DNA of 64,000 nt. Origin: an uncultured bacterium. Its GTDB lineage: Bacteria; Desulfobacterota; Desulfovibrionia; Desulfovibrionales; Desulfovibrionaceae. Where the stretch lies: contig CAJMLK010000005.1 in assembly GCA_905214305.1 (NCBI GenBank), forward strand, positions 1 through 64,000. The letters run 5' to 3'. Below are positions 34,897 to 44,467 of this stretch, piece by piece. The number at the start of each line of letters is the position of its first letter. Position 1 is the first letter of the stretch. The translations under genes and the position numbers were made by a program. The notes beneath the pieces are model-generated. The model had not been told where the DNA came from. It was given only the letters and a program-made list of their open reading frames with translations, and ran no database searches.

Positions 34897-36321
34897 TTAT
34901 TTGCTCAAAGGAATTGTGCGGAAGTATACATCGCCGCGCCGCGAAAGCTGGAGCATGATGGCTCCGCGCTTCGCGCCTTCTTCGGTGACAATCTTTGACA
35001 ATCCCTCCGAGGTATTCACAGGCTTGAGGTTTGCCTTAAGGATGATGTCGCCGGGGCGCAAGTCGGCCTCGGCCGCAGGCTTGCCGGGGGTAACATCCAC
35101 AACGAGCAAGCCTTCATTTTTATCAACCTTCATGTCGCGGCGTTCAGTTTCGTTGAGAGGACGAACTGCAATGCCAAGAAGCCCTTCGTTTTGCTTGGGG
35201 CCGCTTTTTCCGGATGAAGCCTGAGAGGTTGACTGGCGTTCGCCCAGGGTGACCGTAAGATCAAGCACCTTGCCATCGCGCCACACCTTGATAACAGCCT
35301 TGCTGCCGGGAGTTTTTTCGGCAATGGCGCGCAACAGGGCCGATGCGTCGTCAATGTCTTTGCCGTCCACCGCAAGAATGATGTCGCCATCTTTCATGCC
35401 GCCCTTGCCGGCAGGCTCATTTTCCATAACGCTGCCTACCAGCGCGCCCTTGGCGTCCTTCATGCCGAGAGCTTTTGCGGTATTTTCTTCAACATCCTGA
35501 ATGGTAACGCCAATCCAGCCACGAGTGACCTTTTTGCCGCTTTTGATCTGATCAATAATCTTGGCAGCCATGTTGCTGGGAATGGCAAAGCCGATACCCT
35601 GGCCGCTGGCGATGATGGCCGTATTGATGCCCACCACCTGTCCCTGCATGTTCAGCAGCGGCCCGCCGCTGTTGCCGGGATTGATGGACGCGTCGGTCTG
35701 AAGAAAGTTGTCAAAGGGCCCGGCATGGATGTTGCGGTTTTTGGCCGACAGAATGCCCGCGGTCACAGTATGGTCAAGGCCAAAGGGATTGCCGATAGCC
35801 AGCAGCCATTCGCCCACCTTGAGTTCGTCGGAATTTCCAAAAATCAGGAAAGGCAGATTCTTTTGGGTGTCCACTTTCAGCAGGGCCAGATCGGTTTCTT
35901 CATCCGCACCCACAAGCGTTGCCGTGAAGGTTTCGCTTTTGCCGTTTTCCTGATCCAGGGTCACACGGATGACGTCAGCATCGGCCACCACATGGTTGTT
36001 GGTGACGATAAAGCCGTCCGCAGACACCAGAAAGCCGGAGCCAAGCGATTTCTGTCTGGACTGGGGGCGCTTGCCGTCCCGCTTACCGCCGAACTGGTCA
36101 AAAAATTTTTCAAAACCAGGGGGCATATTACGGAACATCTCGCCAAAAAATTCTTCAGAGCCGCCTGCGGTGGCCATCTTTTCAGTATTGATATTGACAA
36201 CAGCGGGACCGCTTTTGGCTGCCAGCTCGCTGAAATCCGGCAGGTTTCCTGCCTGGGCGAACTGCGCTGCAACGACAAATGTCACTGCAAGCAGGCCCGT
36301 AAGGCATTTTTTTATAAACAT
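34897..36321 (-). CDS. DegQ/HtrA-type periplasmic serine protease
   Basis: A 474-residue protein with a signal peptide (MFIKKCLTGLLAVTFVVAAQ, cleavage after FAQA). The trypsin-like domain has catalytic residues His110 (TNNHVV), Asp144 (ETDLALL) and Ser218 (GNSGGPL). Two PDZ domains follow (about 255-345 and 375-465). HtrA proteases degrade or refold damaged envelope proteins. It lies 14 bases downstream of the S1-repeat gene and is probably on the same transcript. The call between DegP and DegQ is uncertain. Confidence 0.93.
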   Translation of the reverse strand: MFIKKCLTGLLAVTFVVAAQFAQAGNLPDFSELAAKSGPAVVNINTEKMATAGGSEEFFGEMFRNMPPGFEKFFDQFGGKRDGKRPQSRQKSLGSGFLVSADGFIVTNNHVVADADVIRVTLDQENGKSETFTATLVGADEETDLALLKVDTQKNLPFLIFGNSDELKVGEWLLAIGNPFGLDHTVTAGILSAKNRNIHAGPFDNFLQTDASINPGNSGGPLLNMQGQVVGINTAIIASGQGIGFAIPSNMAAKIIDQIKSGKKVTRGWIGVTIQDVEENTAKALGMKDAKGALVGSVMENEPAGKGGMKDGDIILAVDGKDIDDASALLRAIAEKTPGSKAVIKVWRDGKVLDLTVTLGERQSTSQASSGKSGPKQNEGLLGIAVRPLNETERRDMKVDKNEGLLVVDVTPGKPAAEADLRPGDIILKANLKPVNTSEGLSKIVTEEGAKRGAIMLQLSRRGDVYFRTIPLSK

Positions 36322-36335
36322 GGAAAAACTCCTGG

Positions 36336-37805
36336 TTACTTGTTTTGCATTGCTTTATGCAAAGCTTGCGCCAAAGTGTTCATTCCTGTGTTTGCAGAAC
36401 CATTGCCCTTGTCGGCGTGTTGCTTCCACGCCTTGTCATCTGCAGAAAATGAGGCCTCGGTCCCTTCAGGGGCAAGGCTGATACGCCGTGCGGCGGTATC
36501 CAGATTTTGTACTACAAGGGTTACACTGTCGCCCTTGTCCAATTTGCTGTACCGGCCTGCATTTTTGTCGTTCTTGATGACACCTGCGGGTAAAAGACCG
36601 GTGATGCCGGGAGCAAGTGTAATGAAAAGGCCGTACGGGCTGCGCCCTTCCACTGTTCCCTGAACGGTATTGCCCGGCGCAAACTGCTGTGCGGCATCCT
36701 GCCAGGGGTCACCTTCGGCATCGCGCAGACTCAAGGAAATACGGCGGGAATCACCATTAATTTCCTTGATCTTTACCATTACGTTATCACCTGCCTGAAG
36801 AATCTCTTCAGGCTTGCTGACACGTTTGGTCCACGACAGTTCCGAAATATGCACAAGGCCCTCAATACCGGGCAGAATCTCCACAAAGGCGCCAAACGGC
36901 GCAAGGCGTACTACCCTGCCCTGCACCACAGCACCGGTTTCAAGGCGCTGGGCTATATCCTGCCACGGGTCGCCTTCGGCCTGCTTGCGGGAAAGGGCGA
37001 TGCGAACCTGCCCCTTGTCATTCTTGCTGATGGAAAGCACCTTGGCCCGCACGGTATCGCCAAGGGAAACAGCCTCGTCCGGCGCACCAACGCGCGACCA
37101 GGACAGCTCGGACAGATGTATCATGCCTTCTACGGCTGTATCCAGCTCAATAAAGGCGCCAAAGGGCGCAAAACGGGATATTTTGCCTTCGACAGTGTCA
37201 CCGACGGCAAGCTTTTCAAGTAAAGCTTCAAGTTGTTCCTGTCGTTCACGGTCAAGCAGCGCACGGCGTGAAACAACAATGTTGCGTCCCCTGTTTTCTA
37301 CCCTGATTACCAGGAATTGCAGGGTGCGTCCCGTGAGGGATTCGGCATCTTCAGCCGAGGCAAGCCCGATCTGGCTGCCGGGGCAGAAGGCGGTTTTTCC
37401 CAGCACTTCAACCGTGTAGCCACCCTTGCAGGAACCGACAATGCGTCCGTCAACGGGCAGGGCCGCATCGCGGGCTTCTTCAAATGCGGCCACGCCACTG
37501 CCGCTCATGGAGCGGGAAAGGCGGATTTCCTGCGCAGAAACGCCGATAACCCACGCCTCTACAGGCTGGCCGGGGGCTGTGGTTTCATTGCCTTCGGCGT
37601 CAAGGATGTCCTTGCGCTCCATGATGCCGTCAACCTTGATGCCCACATCGACAAATACGCTGTCGCCGGTGATGGCGATAACTGTGCCGGTGACCTTCTG
37701 GCCCGCCTGAAGACGATGTCCGGAAGTTTCATGGGCCGCCAGCATGGCGGCAAAATCTTCAACGCCTTCCTCCTGCATGGAGGTCGCGAATTTTTCCTCG
37801 GTCAT
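36336..37805 (-). CDS. S1-repeat RNA-binding protein (ribosomal S1-like)
   Basis: A 489-residue protein with five S1-type domains, at about residues 36-100, 117-182, 200-273, 289-362 and 377-446. Domains 3 and 4 have the canonical FAPFGAFIEL/FVEI-EGLVHISELSW pattern; 1, 2 and 5 are divergent. Proteins of this length are often annotated as 30S ribosomal protein S1, which helps mRNA bind the ribosome, but a second, specialised S1 paralogue is possible. A well-formed promoter lies upstream. Confidence 0.88.
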   Translation of the reverse strand: MTEEKFATSMQEEGVEDFAAMLAAHETSGHRLQAGQKVTGTVIAITGDSVFVDVGIKVDGIMERKDILDAEGNETTAPGQPVEAWVIGVSAQEIRLSRSMSGSGVAAFEEARDAALPVDGRIVGSCKGGYTVEVLGKTAFCPGSQIGLASAEDAESLTGRTLQFLVIRVENRGRNIVVSRRALLDRERQEQLEALLEKLAVGDTVEGKISRFAPFGAFIELDTAVEGMIHLSELSWSRVGAPDEAVSLGDTVRAKVLSISKNDKGQVRIALSRKQAEGDPWQDIAQRLETGAVVQGRVVRLAPFGAFVEILPGIEGLVHISELSWTKRVSKPEEILQAGDNVMVKIKEINGDSRRISLSLRDAEGDPWQDAAQQFAPGNTVQGTVEGRSPYGLFITLAPGITGLLPAGVIKNDKNAGRYSKLDKGDSVTLVVQNLDTAARRISLAPEGTEASFSADDKAWKQHADKGNGSANTGMNTLAQALHKAMQNK

Positions 37806-37847
37806 TTTTCCTGCTCCTTCAAGCTGGGCTTATTGCTCAAGTTGGCT

Positions 37848-37876
37848 ATAATACGTTATGCGCTTGCAGAAAACAA
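37848..37876 (-). promoter_or_regulatory. Sigma-70-type promoter for the S1-degQ transcript
   Basis: On the minus strand TTGTTT (37876-37871) and TATTAT (37853-37848) are spaced by exactly 17 bases, about 42 bases before the S1 gene start. Confidence 0.6.
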
Positions 37877-38203
37877 TGACACGTCATCGGCTCTGGCGCA
37901 TATTTGTCAAATATTTTAAGCAGTAAAAATATTTATCTATCTGTCTTGCCAATACGTGAAATTCTTTATGTTCAGAGCAATTTCAAATTGAAACTGCTCT
38001 GACGGCTGCATGAGCAGACGCCCGCCGCGGAGGCGTACGCGCAGCTTCAGCCGTTGCCCGAAGGGCTTACGGATGAAGCTTGCGGCGCCATTTATTTGCG
38101 CGGTTACGCGCCGAAGCGGGCGTTTTTCAGGCATAGAGAATGGATATTCTCAATGCGCAAATGCTTCAGGGATTTCAGATGGCGCATGGCGCAAAATTTG
38201 AGG
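37877..38203. other. Non-coding gap with an inverted repeat, no gene recognised
   Basis: No reading frame here has a convincing start, ribosome binding site or composition on either strand. It contains the long inverted repeat at 37972-38002 and a small one, GAGAAT-GGAT-ATTCTC, near 38138-38155. It may be an intergenic repeat element or decayed sequence. Confidence 0.45.
37972..38002. repeat. Long inverted repeat, possible interspersed element
   Basis: The 31-base sequence beginning TCAGAGCAATTTCAA and ending GAAACTGCTCTGA folds into a 15-base stem with one mismatched pair and a single central base. It stands alone between transcripts and has no T run. It resembles a palindromic repeat unit rather than a terminator. 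Confidence 0.6.
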
Positions 38204-38238
38204 GAAGAAAAGCCGTGGCGCTGTTGGCGTCACGGCTT
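38204..38238 (-). terminator. Intrinsic terminator downstream of lolA
   Basis: On the minus strand AAGCCGTG/CACGGCTT (38210-38238) forms an 8-base stem followed by TTCTTCC. It begins about 30 bases after the lolA stop. Confidence 0.65.
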
Positions 38239-38269
38239 GGTCAGTGTTTGAGTGCCGACGATTCCGGCG

Positions 38270-38947
38270 CTATCTGAACAGCTCTTTTTCGGGGACGGCA
38301 CTATCAATGCGGTCTTCAACCTCAACGCCCTTGGGGGGCGTAAAGCTGAATTCCGAAGCCTTGATGCTGACATCCGGAGAAAAGCGGGTAAAGCGCACTT
38401 CGTTGCTGTTGCCATAGAAGTCCAGAATGCTGGCCCGGCGGATATATCCTGTGTCCGGCTCCACCCATATGACGGCTTCAACCATTTGCGGCGCCGGTTC
38501 CTTGGGAAAAAGCCGCAACTTGGAAAGGCCGTCTTCACGCCCTTCGGCCTTTACGTCAAAATCCTTGGTAAGCGCTGCCTGACCGGTAATAACCTGAATA
38601 ATGCTGCGCGAATCCTGAACAAGGCTTGGCGGGTAGCGATAGGCTATCTCTTCGTCCGGGATATAATTCCAGATCTCTTTTGCCGTCACCACAAGTGTTT
38701 CTTCGTGCGGAGCCACGGTTTGCCAGCGGATCAGCAGCGGTTTTTTAAAAAGCAGTTTACCCTGCCTTTTTTCTACAGCGCCGCTTTCCTTATGGGTCAA
38801 GGTCTGGTCAAAGTCTGCAGAAAAAGCCCCGAGTTTTTCATAGCGCGTCTGAATGGCCGAAGCCGTATCAGAATTCTGTGCTGTCGCAAACGAAGCCATG
38901 AAAAGACACAGGGTCACTGCGGCTACAGCCGGGCGCAGAATACGCAT
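38270..38947 (-). CDS. lolA: Outer-membrane lipoprotein carrier LolA
   Basis: A 225-residue periplasmic protein with a signal peptide (MRILRPAVAAVTLCLFMASF, cleavage after ATA). It has the LolA fold pattern: FSADFDQTLTHKESGAVEKR, GKLLFKKPLLIRWQTVAP, the IWNYIPDE segment and the C-terminal FSFTPPKGVEVED. It ferries lipoproteins from the LolCDE complex to the outer membrane. It lies 62 bases downstream of ftsK, the usual ftsK-lolA pairing. Confidence 0.95.
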   Translation of the reverse strand: MRILRPAVAAVTLCLFMASFATAQNSDTASAIQTRYEKLGAFSADFDQTLTHKESGAVEKRQGKLLFKKPLLIRWQTVAPHEETLVVTAKEIWNYIPDEEIAYRYPPSLVQDSRSIIQVITGQAALTKDFDVKAEGREDGLSKLRLFPKEPAPQMVEAVIWVEPDTGYIRRASILDFYGNSNEVRFTRFSPDVSIKASEFSFTPPKGVEVEDRIDSAVPEKELFR

Positions 38948-39009
38948 ATAACCTCCACGGCCCTCAGGCCTCGGACTTGGGTGATAACGCCAAAAGAATC
39001 TGCTTCGGC

Positions 39010-41538
39010 CTATTTGACCACCGCGCGGGGCTTGCTGCCGTCAGCCGGGCCAATGATGCCGTCATGTTCCAATTGTTCAACCAGGCGCGCCGCACGGTTG
39101 AACCCTATTTTAAAGCGGCGCTGCACAAGCGAAATGGATGCTCTGCCCTGCTCGCTTACAAATGCCTGCACTTCACCATACAGCGGATCCTGGGCGGCAT
39201 CACCGCCCCCGCTGCCGTTGCCGCCCAGAGTGGCATCAAGCCCCCACTGGGCAAAGTCGACCTTGTAGGATGGGCTCAGCTGGCGCTTCCAGTGGTTCAC
39301 CACGTTCTGCACTTCTTCATCGCTCAGGAACGGGCCGTGCAAACGCTGCAACCTTCCCCCGCTGGGCTTGAACAGCATGTCGCCCCGGCCAAGCAGGTGC
39401 TCTGCTCCAACCTGATCAAGAATGGTACGCGAATCATGCTTGGAAGTGACCTGAAATGAAATGCGGCAAGGAAAGTTGGCCTTGATAAGGCCGGTAACAA
39501 CGTCCACGCTGGGCCGCTGTGTTGCCAGAATCATATGAATTCCGGCAGCTCGGGCAAGCTGCGCCAGACGCACGATGCTGGTTTCAACCTCACGTGCTGC
39601 AGTCATCATGAGGTCTGCAAGTTCGTCAATAACAACAACAAGATAGGGCAACGGCTCCAGATCGGAAAAGTCCGGCGGCAGGCCATCCTTGTATGCCGCC
39701 AGTTTCTGATTAAAGCCTGAAACATTGCGCACACCCAGGCGGGCCATGGCGGCATAACGCCGGTCCATTTCATGAACGGCCCAGTCCAGAGCGTTTTTGG
39801 CTTCGTTCATTTCCGTGACCACGGGGTGCACCAGATGGGGCGCATCGGCATACACAGCCATTTCAATGCGCTTGGGGTCAATGAGCAGCAGCTGCATGTC
39901 CTGTGGCTGAGTACGGTAGAGCAGGCTCACAAGAATGCCGTTCAGGCACACGCTTTTGCCCGCTCCCGTGGCCCCGGCCACGAGAAGGTGCGGCATGCGG
40001 GCCAGATCTGCCATAAAGGGCTTGCCCGCGATATCCTTGCCGAGGATCATTGTCAGCGGACCGCAGCCGTTGCGAAATGCTTCTGAGGCCGCCAGTTCGC
40101 GAAAATTGACAGTTTCCCGCTGTTCGTTGGGGATTTCGATCCCAACCGTATCGGAGCCGGGAATGGGCGCCTGAATACGTATGGCAACAGCCTTGAGCGC
40201 AAGGGCAAGGTCGTCGCTCAGGTTGGCAATGCGGCTGACGCGAATGCCGGGAGCCGGGCGCACCTCATACATGGTGACCACCGGGCCGGGCGTGATGCGC
40301 ACAAGCTCGCTTTGAATGTCAAAATCATTGAGGCATGCCATGAGGGCCTGCCCTCTGGCCTGAATGTCTTCGCTGCTTGGCCCGCCGGTTTTGGCAGAAG
40401 GAGGGGCCAGCAGATCAAGGCCGGGCAGGGGCGGAGACGCCTTTTTGCGCAATGCCGAAGCCACGAGGCCACCCAGACCGCTTTTTTTGGCAGGCGCGGC
40501 TCCAGCGGCAGCCGGGGATTCGGAAGCCGTAGCTGCCGCCGCGGTTTCGGGGGCATCGGCTGCGGCAGTTTCACGCACGCTTCGCGCGGGCACAGATGAC
40601 GCCGCGCAGCCGTGCTCAACCAGAGGCTGACCGCTCAGGTCCTGAGCTACTGCAAAAGGATCGTCACCAGCATCGGCCGGGACCAGAGGAGCAGTGGATT
40701 CTGCAATGTCTGCCCTGCCCTGTCCCGCAGCGGCGTTTTTTTCTTCATAGACATCAGGCAGAGAGTCCGCTGTGGGCTGGATGTCTCCCAACCGGTCCCG
40801 CCAACGGGACAAAAAGTCCCATGAGGGCCAGGACAGCCGAAATCCGGAACTTTTCTTTTCTTCGCTTTCAGCAGTTTCAGGCGTGTGGCGCACGATTTCG
40901 GGCAGACTCTGCCCACGGGCGGCAGCTTTTCCCGAAGGTGAGGCATTTCTGGTGGATTTTTTTGTTTTTTCGTTTTGCTCTGCTTCACTGGAGCCGAACT
41001 TTTCCTCAAGCTTGCCCCTCAGCCAATGCGCAAGGCGGCCAGCCAGAGTAAACCACGAAATGTTCCAGGCAAGCTGAAGTCCTGCAAGGAAAACGAAAAA
41101 CCATACAAGGGCAGAGCCGCCGGGGCTGAGGTAACGGCTGGCATTGCTGTGCAATGCGTTGCCGACCATGCCGCCACCCCAGATGTCGCCAATGGAAAAA
41201 TCCCATGCCGCACCAGCAGCCAAAAGACAGATGGTAAGCAAAAAGAAGCCGCACCAGCGCCACCAGTGCATGCCATAGGCAGGAGAGACGTAGGCCGCCC
41301 CCAGTGCGCCGAAAACCAGCGGACAGAGGAAGGCGGCCACGCCGAAGACATCGTTGAGAAATCCCGCAGTATACGCGCCAAAAAGGCCAGCCTTGTTGCG
41401 CACTTCAACAGTGCCACTGACCACATGGTTGAGGCTGGGGTCATTGGCGTCAAAGCTGAGCAGGCTCAATAAGAGCAGCAGTGCCCAGAAGAGCAGAAAA
41501 AGGCCAAGAAGTTCGCGGCTGAATTTATGGGCGTCCGT
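39010..41538 (-). CDS. ftsK: DNA translocase FtsK (apparent ACG start)
   Basis: The frame contains four to five membrane segments at the N-terminus and a charged linker (about 165-340). The motor domain has Walker A VAGATGAGKSVCLNG and IDELADLMMTAAREVE, and a gamma winged helix binds KOPS near the C-terminus. The only usual start codon near the N-terminus is a TTG at 41469, inside the first membrane helix. The conserved stretch RELLGLFLLFWALLLLLSLL begins upstream. A GGAGGGT site at 41551-41545 lies 6 bases before an in-frame ACG at 41538, giving 842 residues. No ATG, GTG or TTG exists between the efp stop and 41469. Confidence 0.9.
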   Translation of the reverse strand, partial: TDAHKFSRELLGLFLLFWALLLLLSLLSFDANDPSLNHVVSGTVEVRNKAGLFGAYTAGFLNDVFGVAAFLCPLVFGALGAAYVSPAYGMHWWRWCGFFLLTICLLAAGAAWDFSIGDIWGGGMVGNALHSNASRYLSPGGSALVWFFVFLAGLQLAWNISWFTLAGRLAHWLRGKLEEKFGSSEAEQNEKTKKSTRNASPSGKAAARGQSLPEIVRHTPETAESEEKKSSGFRLSWPSWDFLSRWRDRLGDIQPTADSLPDVYEEKNAAAGQGRADIAESTAPLVPADAGDDPFAVAQDLSGQPLVEHGCAASSVPARSVRETAAADAPETAAAATASESPAAAGAAPAKKSGLGGLVASALRKKASPPLPGLDLLAPPSAKTGGPSSEDIQARGQALMACLNDFDIQSELVRITPGPVVTMYEVRPAPGIRVSRIANLSDDLALALKAVAIRIQAPIPGSDTVGIEIPNEQRETVNFRELAASEAFRNGCGPLTMILGKDIAGKPFMADLARMPHLLVAGATGAGKSVCLNGILVSLLYRTQPQDMQLLLIDPKRIEMAVYADAPHLVHPVVTEMNEAKNALDWAVHEMDRRYAAMARLGVRNVSGFNQKLAAYKDGLPPDFSDLEPLPYLVVVIDELADLMMTAAREVETSIVRLAQLARAAGIHMILATQRPSVDVVTGLIKANFPCRISFQVTSKHDSRTILDQVGAEHLLGRGDMLFKPSGGRLQRLHGPFLSDEEVQNVVNHWKRQLSPSYKVDFAQWGLDATLGGNGSGGGDAAQDPLYGEVQAFVSEQGRASISLVQRRFKIGFNRAARLVEQLEHDGIIGPADGSKPRAVVK

Positions 41539-41562
41539 AGGGCTACCCTCCGGGACCGGGCA

Positions 41563-42120
41563 TTATTCCCGACCCAGATATTCCTTGGAGCGGGTGTCCA
41601 CTTTAACGCGGTCACCTTCGTTAACAAAAATAGGAACCTGAACAACAAGGCCGGTTTCAAGCTTGGCGGCTTTGGTGACGTTGCTCACCGTATCGCCTTT
41701 GGCGCCCGGTTCGGTTTCAACAACAGCCAGCACCATGCTTACGGGGATGTCAATGTCCAGCGGGTTGCCCTTGTACAGCAGCACCCGGCACTCCTGACCG
41801 TCTTTCAGGAAGCCTTCCTTGCCATCCGTGGTCGAGATCGGCATTTGCAGCTGCTCGTAGGTGGTCAGGTCCATAAAAATAAGCTCGTCGTCCTGGCGAT
41901 ACAGAAACTGCATGTCGCGCGTTTCAAGGTCGGGCTTGCTTACCTTTTCGCCTGAACGAAAAGTAATGTCCTGCATGCGCCCTGTGAGAATGTTGCGCAG
42001 CTTGGTACGTACCATTGCACCGCCCTTGCCGGGCTTGAAGTGCTGAAAGTCCACAATTTCGTAAGGGGTTCCTTCGACTTCGATTTTAAGACCCTTGCGA
42101 AAATCAGTGGTAGAATACAT
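41563..42120 (-). CDS. efp: Translation elongation factor P
   Basis: A 185-residue protein with the three EF-P beta-barrel domains. The loop [10 protein letters not shown] places the usually modified lysine at residue 32. The rest follows the family ([19 protein letters not shown], then [14 protein letters not shown]). EF-P rescues ribosomes stalled on polyprolines, which fits a window with several proline-rich proteins. No epmA/epmB or rhamnosyltransferase gene is nearby. ftsK follows in the same frame directly after its stop. Confidence 0.97.
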   Translation of the reverse strand: MYSTTDFRKGLKIEVEGTPYEIVDFQHFKPGKGGAMVRTKLRNILTGRMQDITFRSGEKVSKPDLETRDMQFLYRQDDELIFMDLTTYEQLQMPISTTDGKEGFLKDGQECRVLLYKGNPLDIDIPVSMVLAVVETEPGAKGDTVSNVTKAAKLETGLVVQVPIFVNEGDRVKVDTRSKEYLGRE

Positions 42121-42307
42121 AGTTACCTCCTACGTGTCGCCGCAAACCGGCATAAACTGGCATCAGGCCGGTCATTTGCCAACAGGGGCAAGAGCGGCTA
42201 CCTTGTGCGGAAGTGTTCTGAAGGAAATCACGTTTCCGAACTGTAAATACTTGCCGAAAGTCAGGCACTTGTCAAGACTCAACTTTCAAGTATCACATGA
42301 GGTTTTT

Positions 42308-42910
42308 ATGCCCATCAGCCTTACCCTGGAAAGCACCGCCTACACGCTGGATCAGCTTACTGCGCGCCCCGAGGCCCAGATAGCTCTGGCCGGGCGCTCA
42401 AATGTGGGTAAATCCTCTCTGGTCAACGCGTTGGCCGGCAGAAAAAAGTTGGCCAAAGTCAGCTCTACCCCCGGAAAAACTCGATCTGTCAACTTTTATC
42501 TGGTTGAACCGTTTCATTTCTATCTTGTTGACCTGCCCGGCTATGGCTATGCCCGCGCAAGCCACAGCGAAAGAGAGAAATGGGCAAAGCTGCTGGAGCG
42601 GTATCTGACGGAATGTGCCAGCCTCAAGGCTCTGGCCCTTTTGCTGGATTGCCGGCTCAGTCCGCAGCAGCTTGATCTGAATCTGGCGTCCTTTGCTCAG
42701 GTGCATGGTCTGGCTCTGGTTCCCATCCTGACCAAGGCCGACAAATGCAATCAGCGTGAGCGTATGGCAAGGCAAAAAGAATGGCAAAACATCCTTGGAA
42801 TTTGCCCTGTGTTAACTTCATCCAGCAGTCGGCTGGGCATTGATCGCCTGTGGGACGAACTGGCCCGGGCGGCCGGGGCTGCTGCGCCTTCAGCGGAAAG
42901 CGCAGAGTAG
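42308..42910 (+). CDS. engB: Ribosome-biogenesis GTPase EngB/YihA
   Basis: Start taken at the ATG at 42308 ([15 protein letters not shown]), which has GAGG upstream; an earlier in-frame extension is unlikely. The 200-residue GTPase has G1 GRSNVGKSS (29-37), G2 [13 protein letters not shown]3 DLPGYGYA and G4 TKADK. It acts in large-subunit assembly. It is convergent with the CDF transporter gene (4 bases apart) and divergent from efp, with a 187-base control region. Confidence 0.95.
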   Translation: MPISLTLESTAYTLDQLTARPEAQIALAGRSNVGKSSLVNALAGRKKLAKVSSTPGKTRSVNFYLVEPFHFYLVDLPGYGYARASHSEREKWAKLLERYLTECASLKALALLLDCRLSPQQLDLNLASFAQVHGLALVPILTKADKCNQRERMARQKEWQNILGICPVLTSSSSRLGIDRLWDELARAAGAAAPSAESAE

Positions 42911-42914
42911 GCTA

Positions 42915-44414
42915 TCAGGCAACCGGGCCGGGCGTCACGTCTGAAGCACGCGGCGCGCCGCCCTGCTCTCTTTCGTGACGTGCGCCGGGATCCATATGTA
43001 TAATGATGCGCCCCAATTGCGGCGCGCTGAGCCGCAGCTGTTTTTCAAGGCGCATGCATACGGTGTGCGCCTCTTCAACATTCAGCGTGGCGTCCACATC
43101 GCAATGGAAGGAAATGCAGATACCCTGTTCCGGCGATTCGTAGGTAGAAAAACTGTGCGGGTTGCAAGCCAGAGGTTCTTTTGCCAGCACAGCTTCTATT
43201 TCGCGCCAGACCATCTCGGCATACGGCACTGAAACCGAAGCTCCGTATGCCAGAGCACAGGCTGTGCCTTCCGGTTCAAGGTGGCTCACGACCTCGCTTC
43301 CGGGCAAAGATTTTCGCAAATCCTCTTCAAATTCCATGACGCGGTTGTGCGCCTGAACAAAAGACATTTTGCCGGGAAGCTCGACATGCAGTTCAATAAA
43401 ACAGTTTCCGGCCGACCGCAGGATATGCACGTTGTGGACTGCCAGGGCGTGTTTCCAGGCAGTGTGCTGCACCTGAACAAAAGGGTCGCAGTGCCTGTCA
43501 TCATCGGCGCTGTAGGGCTCTACGTGAACGGTTACATCCGCGTCCTCCAGCACTGAGGCCACGGCCTCTTCCGCAGCGTGGGCCAGCTTGTGCCCCTCGC
43601 TGACCTGTATGCCCGGTTCAACACCCACGGTCAGGTCTACGAAACTGGTGGGGCCACTGGTGCGCAAGCGTACATCGCGCACATTGGTAATGCCGGGAAC
43701 ACGCCCCACGGCCTTTATGACGGCCTGCTGTTCACGCATGGAGCCGGAGTCCATGAGGATGTCCACAGCCTGCCGGGCCATGCGTACGCTGGCCCGAAAA
43801 ATGATGATGGCGACGATCAGGGCTGCCACGGTGTCGGCCTGAATCAGCATGTCATGCATCGGCCCCGGAATATTGAGGGCAGAAGCCAGCCATACGGCAA
43901 GAACACCAGCCAGCACCACGGCCGAGGATAGAATGTCGGTGGAAAAATGCAGCGCATCAGCTTCAAGCGCCTGACTTTTGTATTTTTTTGCCACTCGCCG
44001 CAGTACACGAACCCTGTTGACATCAATGATTATTGAAAGGGTCATGACTCCAACGCCCCACAGGGAAGGCGTTACGGGGCTTGCACCGGCCAAAAGGCGG
44101 TCCACCCCTTCATGAACAACCCAAAAGCAGGTCAAAAGCAGCAGCAGGGTTTGAGCCAGCGCTGAAAGATTTTCTATCTTGCCATGCCCGTAGGGATGCC
44201 GTGCGTCTGCAGGTCTGGACGCCACGCGCACTGCGGCAAGAGTCATGGCAGCTGCCAGCAGGTCAAGGCCGCTGTGAAGAGCTTCAGACAGAATGCCCAG
44301 ACTGTTGGTATGCAGCCCCACAGCGAGCTTGACCGCAGTCAGGGCAAAAGCCGCCCATAAAGACGTGAGTGCCGCACGATTTTTTTCAGCACTGGCTTCC
44401 ATCGAACCGGACAT
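42915..44414 (-). CDS. Cation diffusion facilitator with three C-terminal domains
   Basis: A 499-residue CDF transporter. Residues 1-205 hold six membrane segments with metal-site motifs SEALHSGLD and DALHFSTD. Three successive regulatory beta-alpha-beta domains follow (about 210-300, 310-385 and 400-475), each ending in an HxEP or HMDP-like segment (VTVHVEP, VVSHLEP, IIIHMDP). Most CDF exporters have one such domain. It probably exports Zn, Fe, Mn or Co; the metal is not predictable. It follows the bamD terminator. Confidence 0.9.
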   Translation of the reverse strand: MSGSMEASAEKNRAALTSLWAAFALTAVKLAVGLHTNSLGILSEALHSGLDLLAAAMTLAAVRVASRPADARHPYGHGKIENLSALAQTLLLLLTCFWVVHEGVDRLLAGASPVTPSLWGVGVMTLSIIIDVNRVRVLRRVAKKYKSQALEADALHFSTDILSSAVVLAGVLAVWLASALNIPGPMHDMLIQADTVAALIVAIIIFRASVRMARQAVDILMDSGSMREQQAVIKAVGRVPGITNVRDVRLRTSGPTSFVDLTVGVEPGIQVSEGHKLAHAAEEAVASVLEDADVTVHVEPYSADDDRHCDPFVQVQHTAWKHALAVHNVHILRSAGNCFIELHVELPGKMSFVQAHNRVMEFEEDLRKSLPGSEVVSHLEPEGTACALAYGASVSVPYAEMVWREIEAVLAKEPLACNPHSFSTYESPEQGICISFHCDVDATLNVEEAHTVCMRLEKQLRLSAPQLGRIIIHMDPGARHEREQGGAPRASDVTPGPVA

Positions 44415-44430
44415 GACGCGACCCCGCTAG

Positions 44431-44455
44431 TAAAAAAAGCCCCCGGAGGGGCTTT
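44431..44455 (-). terminator. Intrinsic terminator downstream of bamD
   Basis: On the minus strand AAAAGCCCC pairs with GGGGCTTTT, followed by TTTA. The hairpin sits between the bamD stop (44468) and the CDF transporter start (44414). Confidence 0.8.
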
Positions 44456-44467
44456 TGTCTTTCGTTC

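Noticed and set aside
38010..38251. Short plus-strand frames in the gap before lolA
   Set aside because: Arginine- and serine-rich composition, no ribosome binding site and no family resemblance.
41466..41660. A separate small gene between efp and ftsK on the minus strand
   Set aside because: It runs out of frame over the end of efp and the ftsK N-terminus; the hydrophobic look comes from the FtsK membrane helix region.
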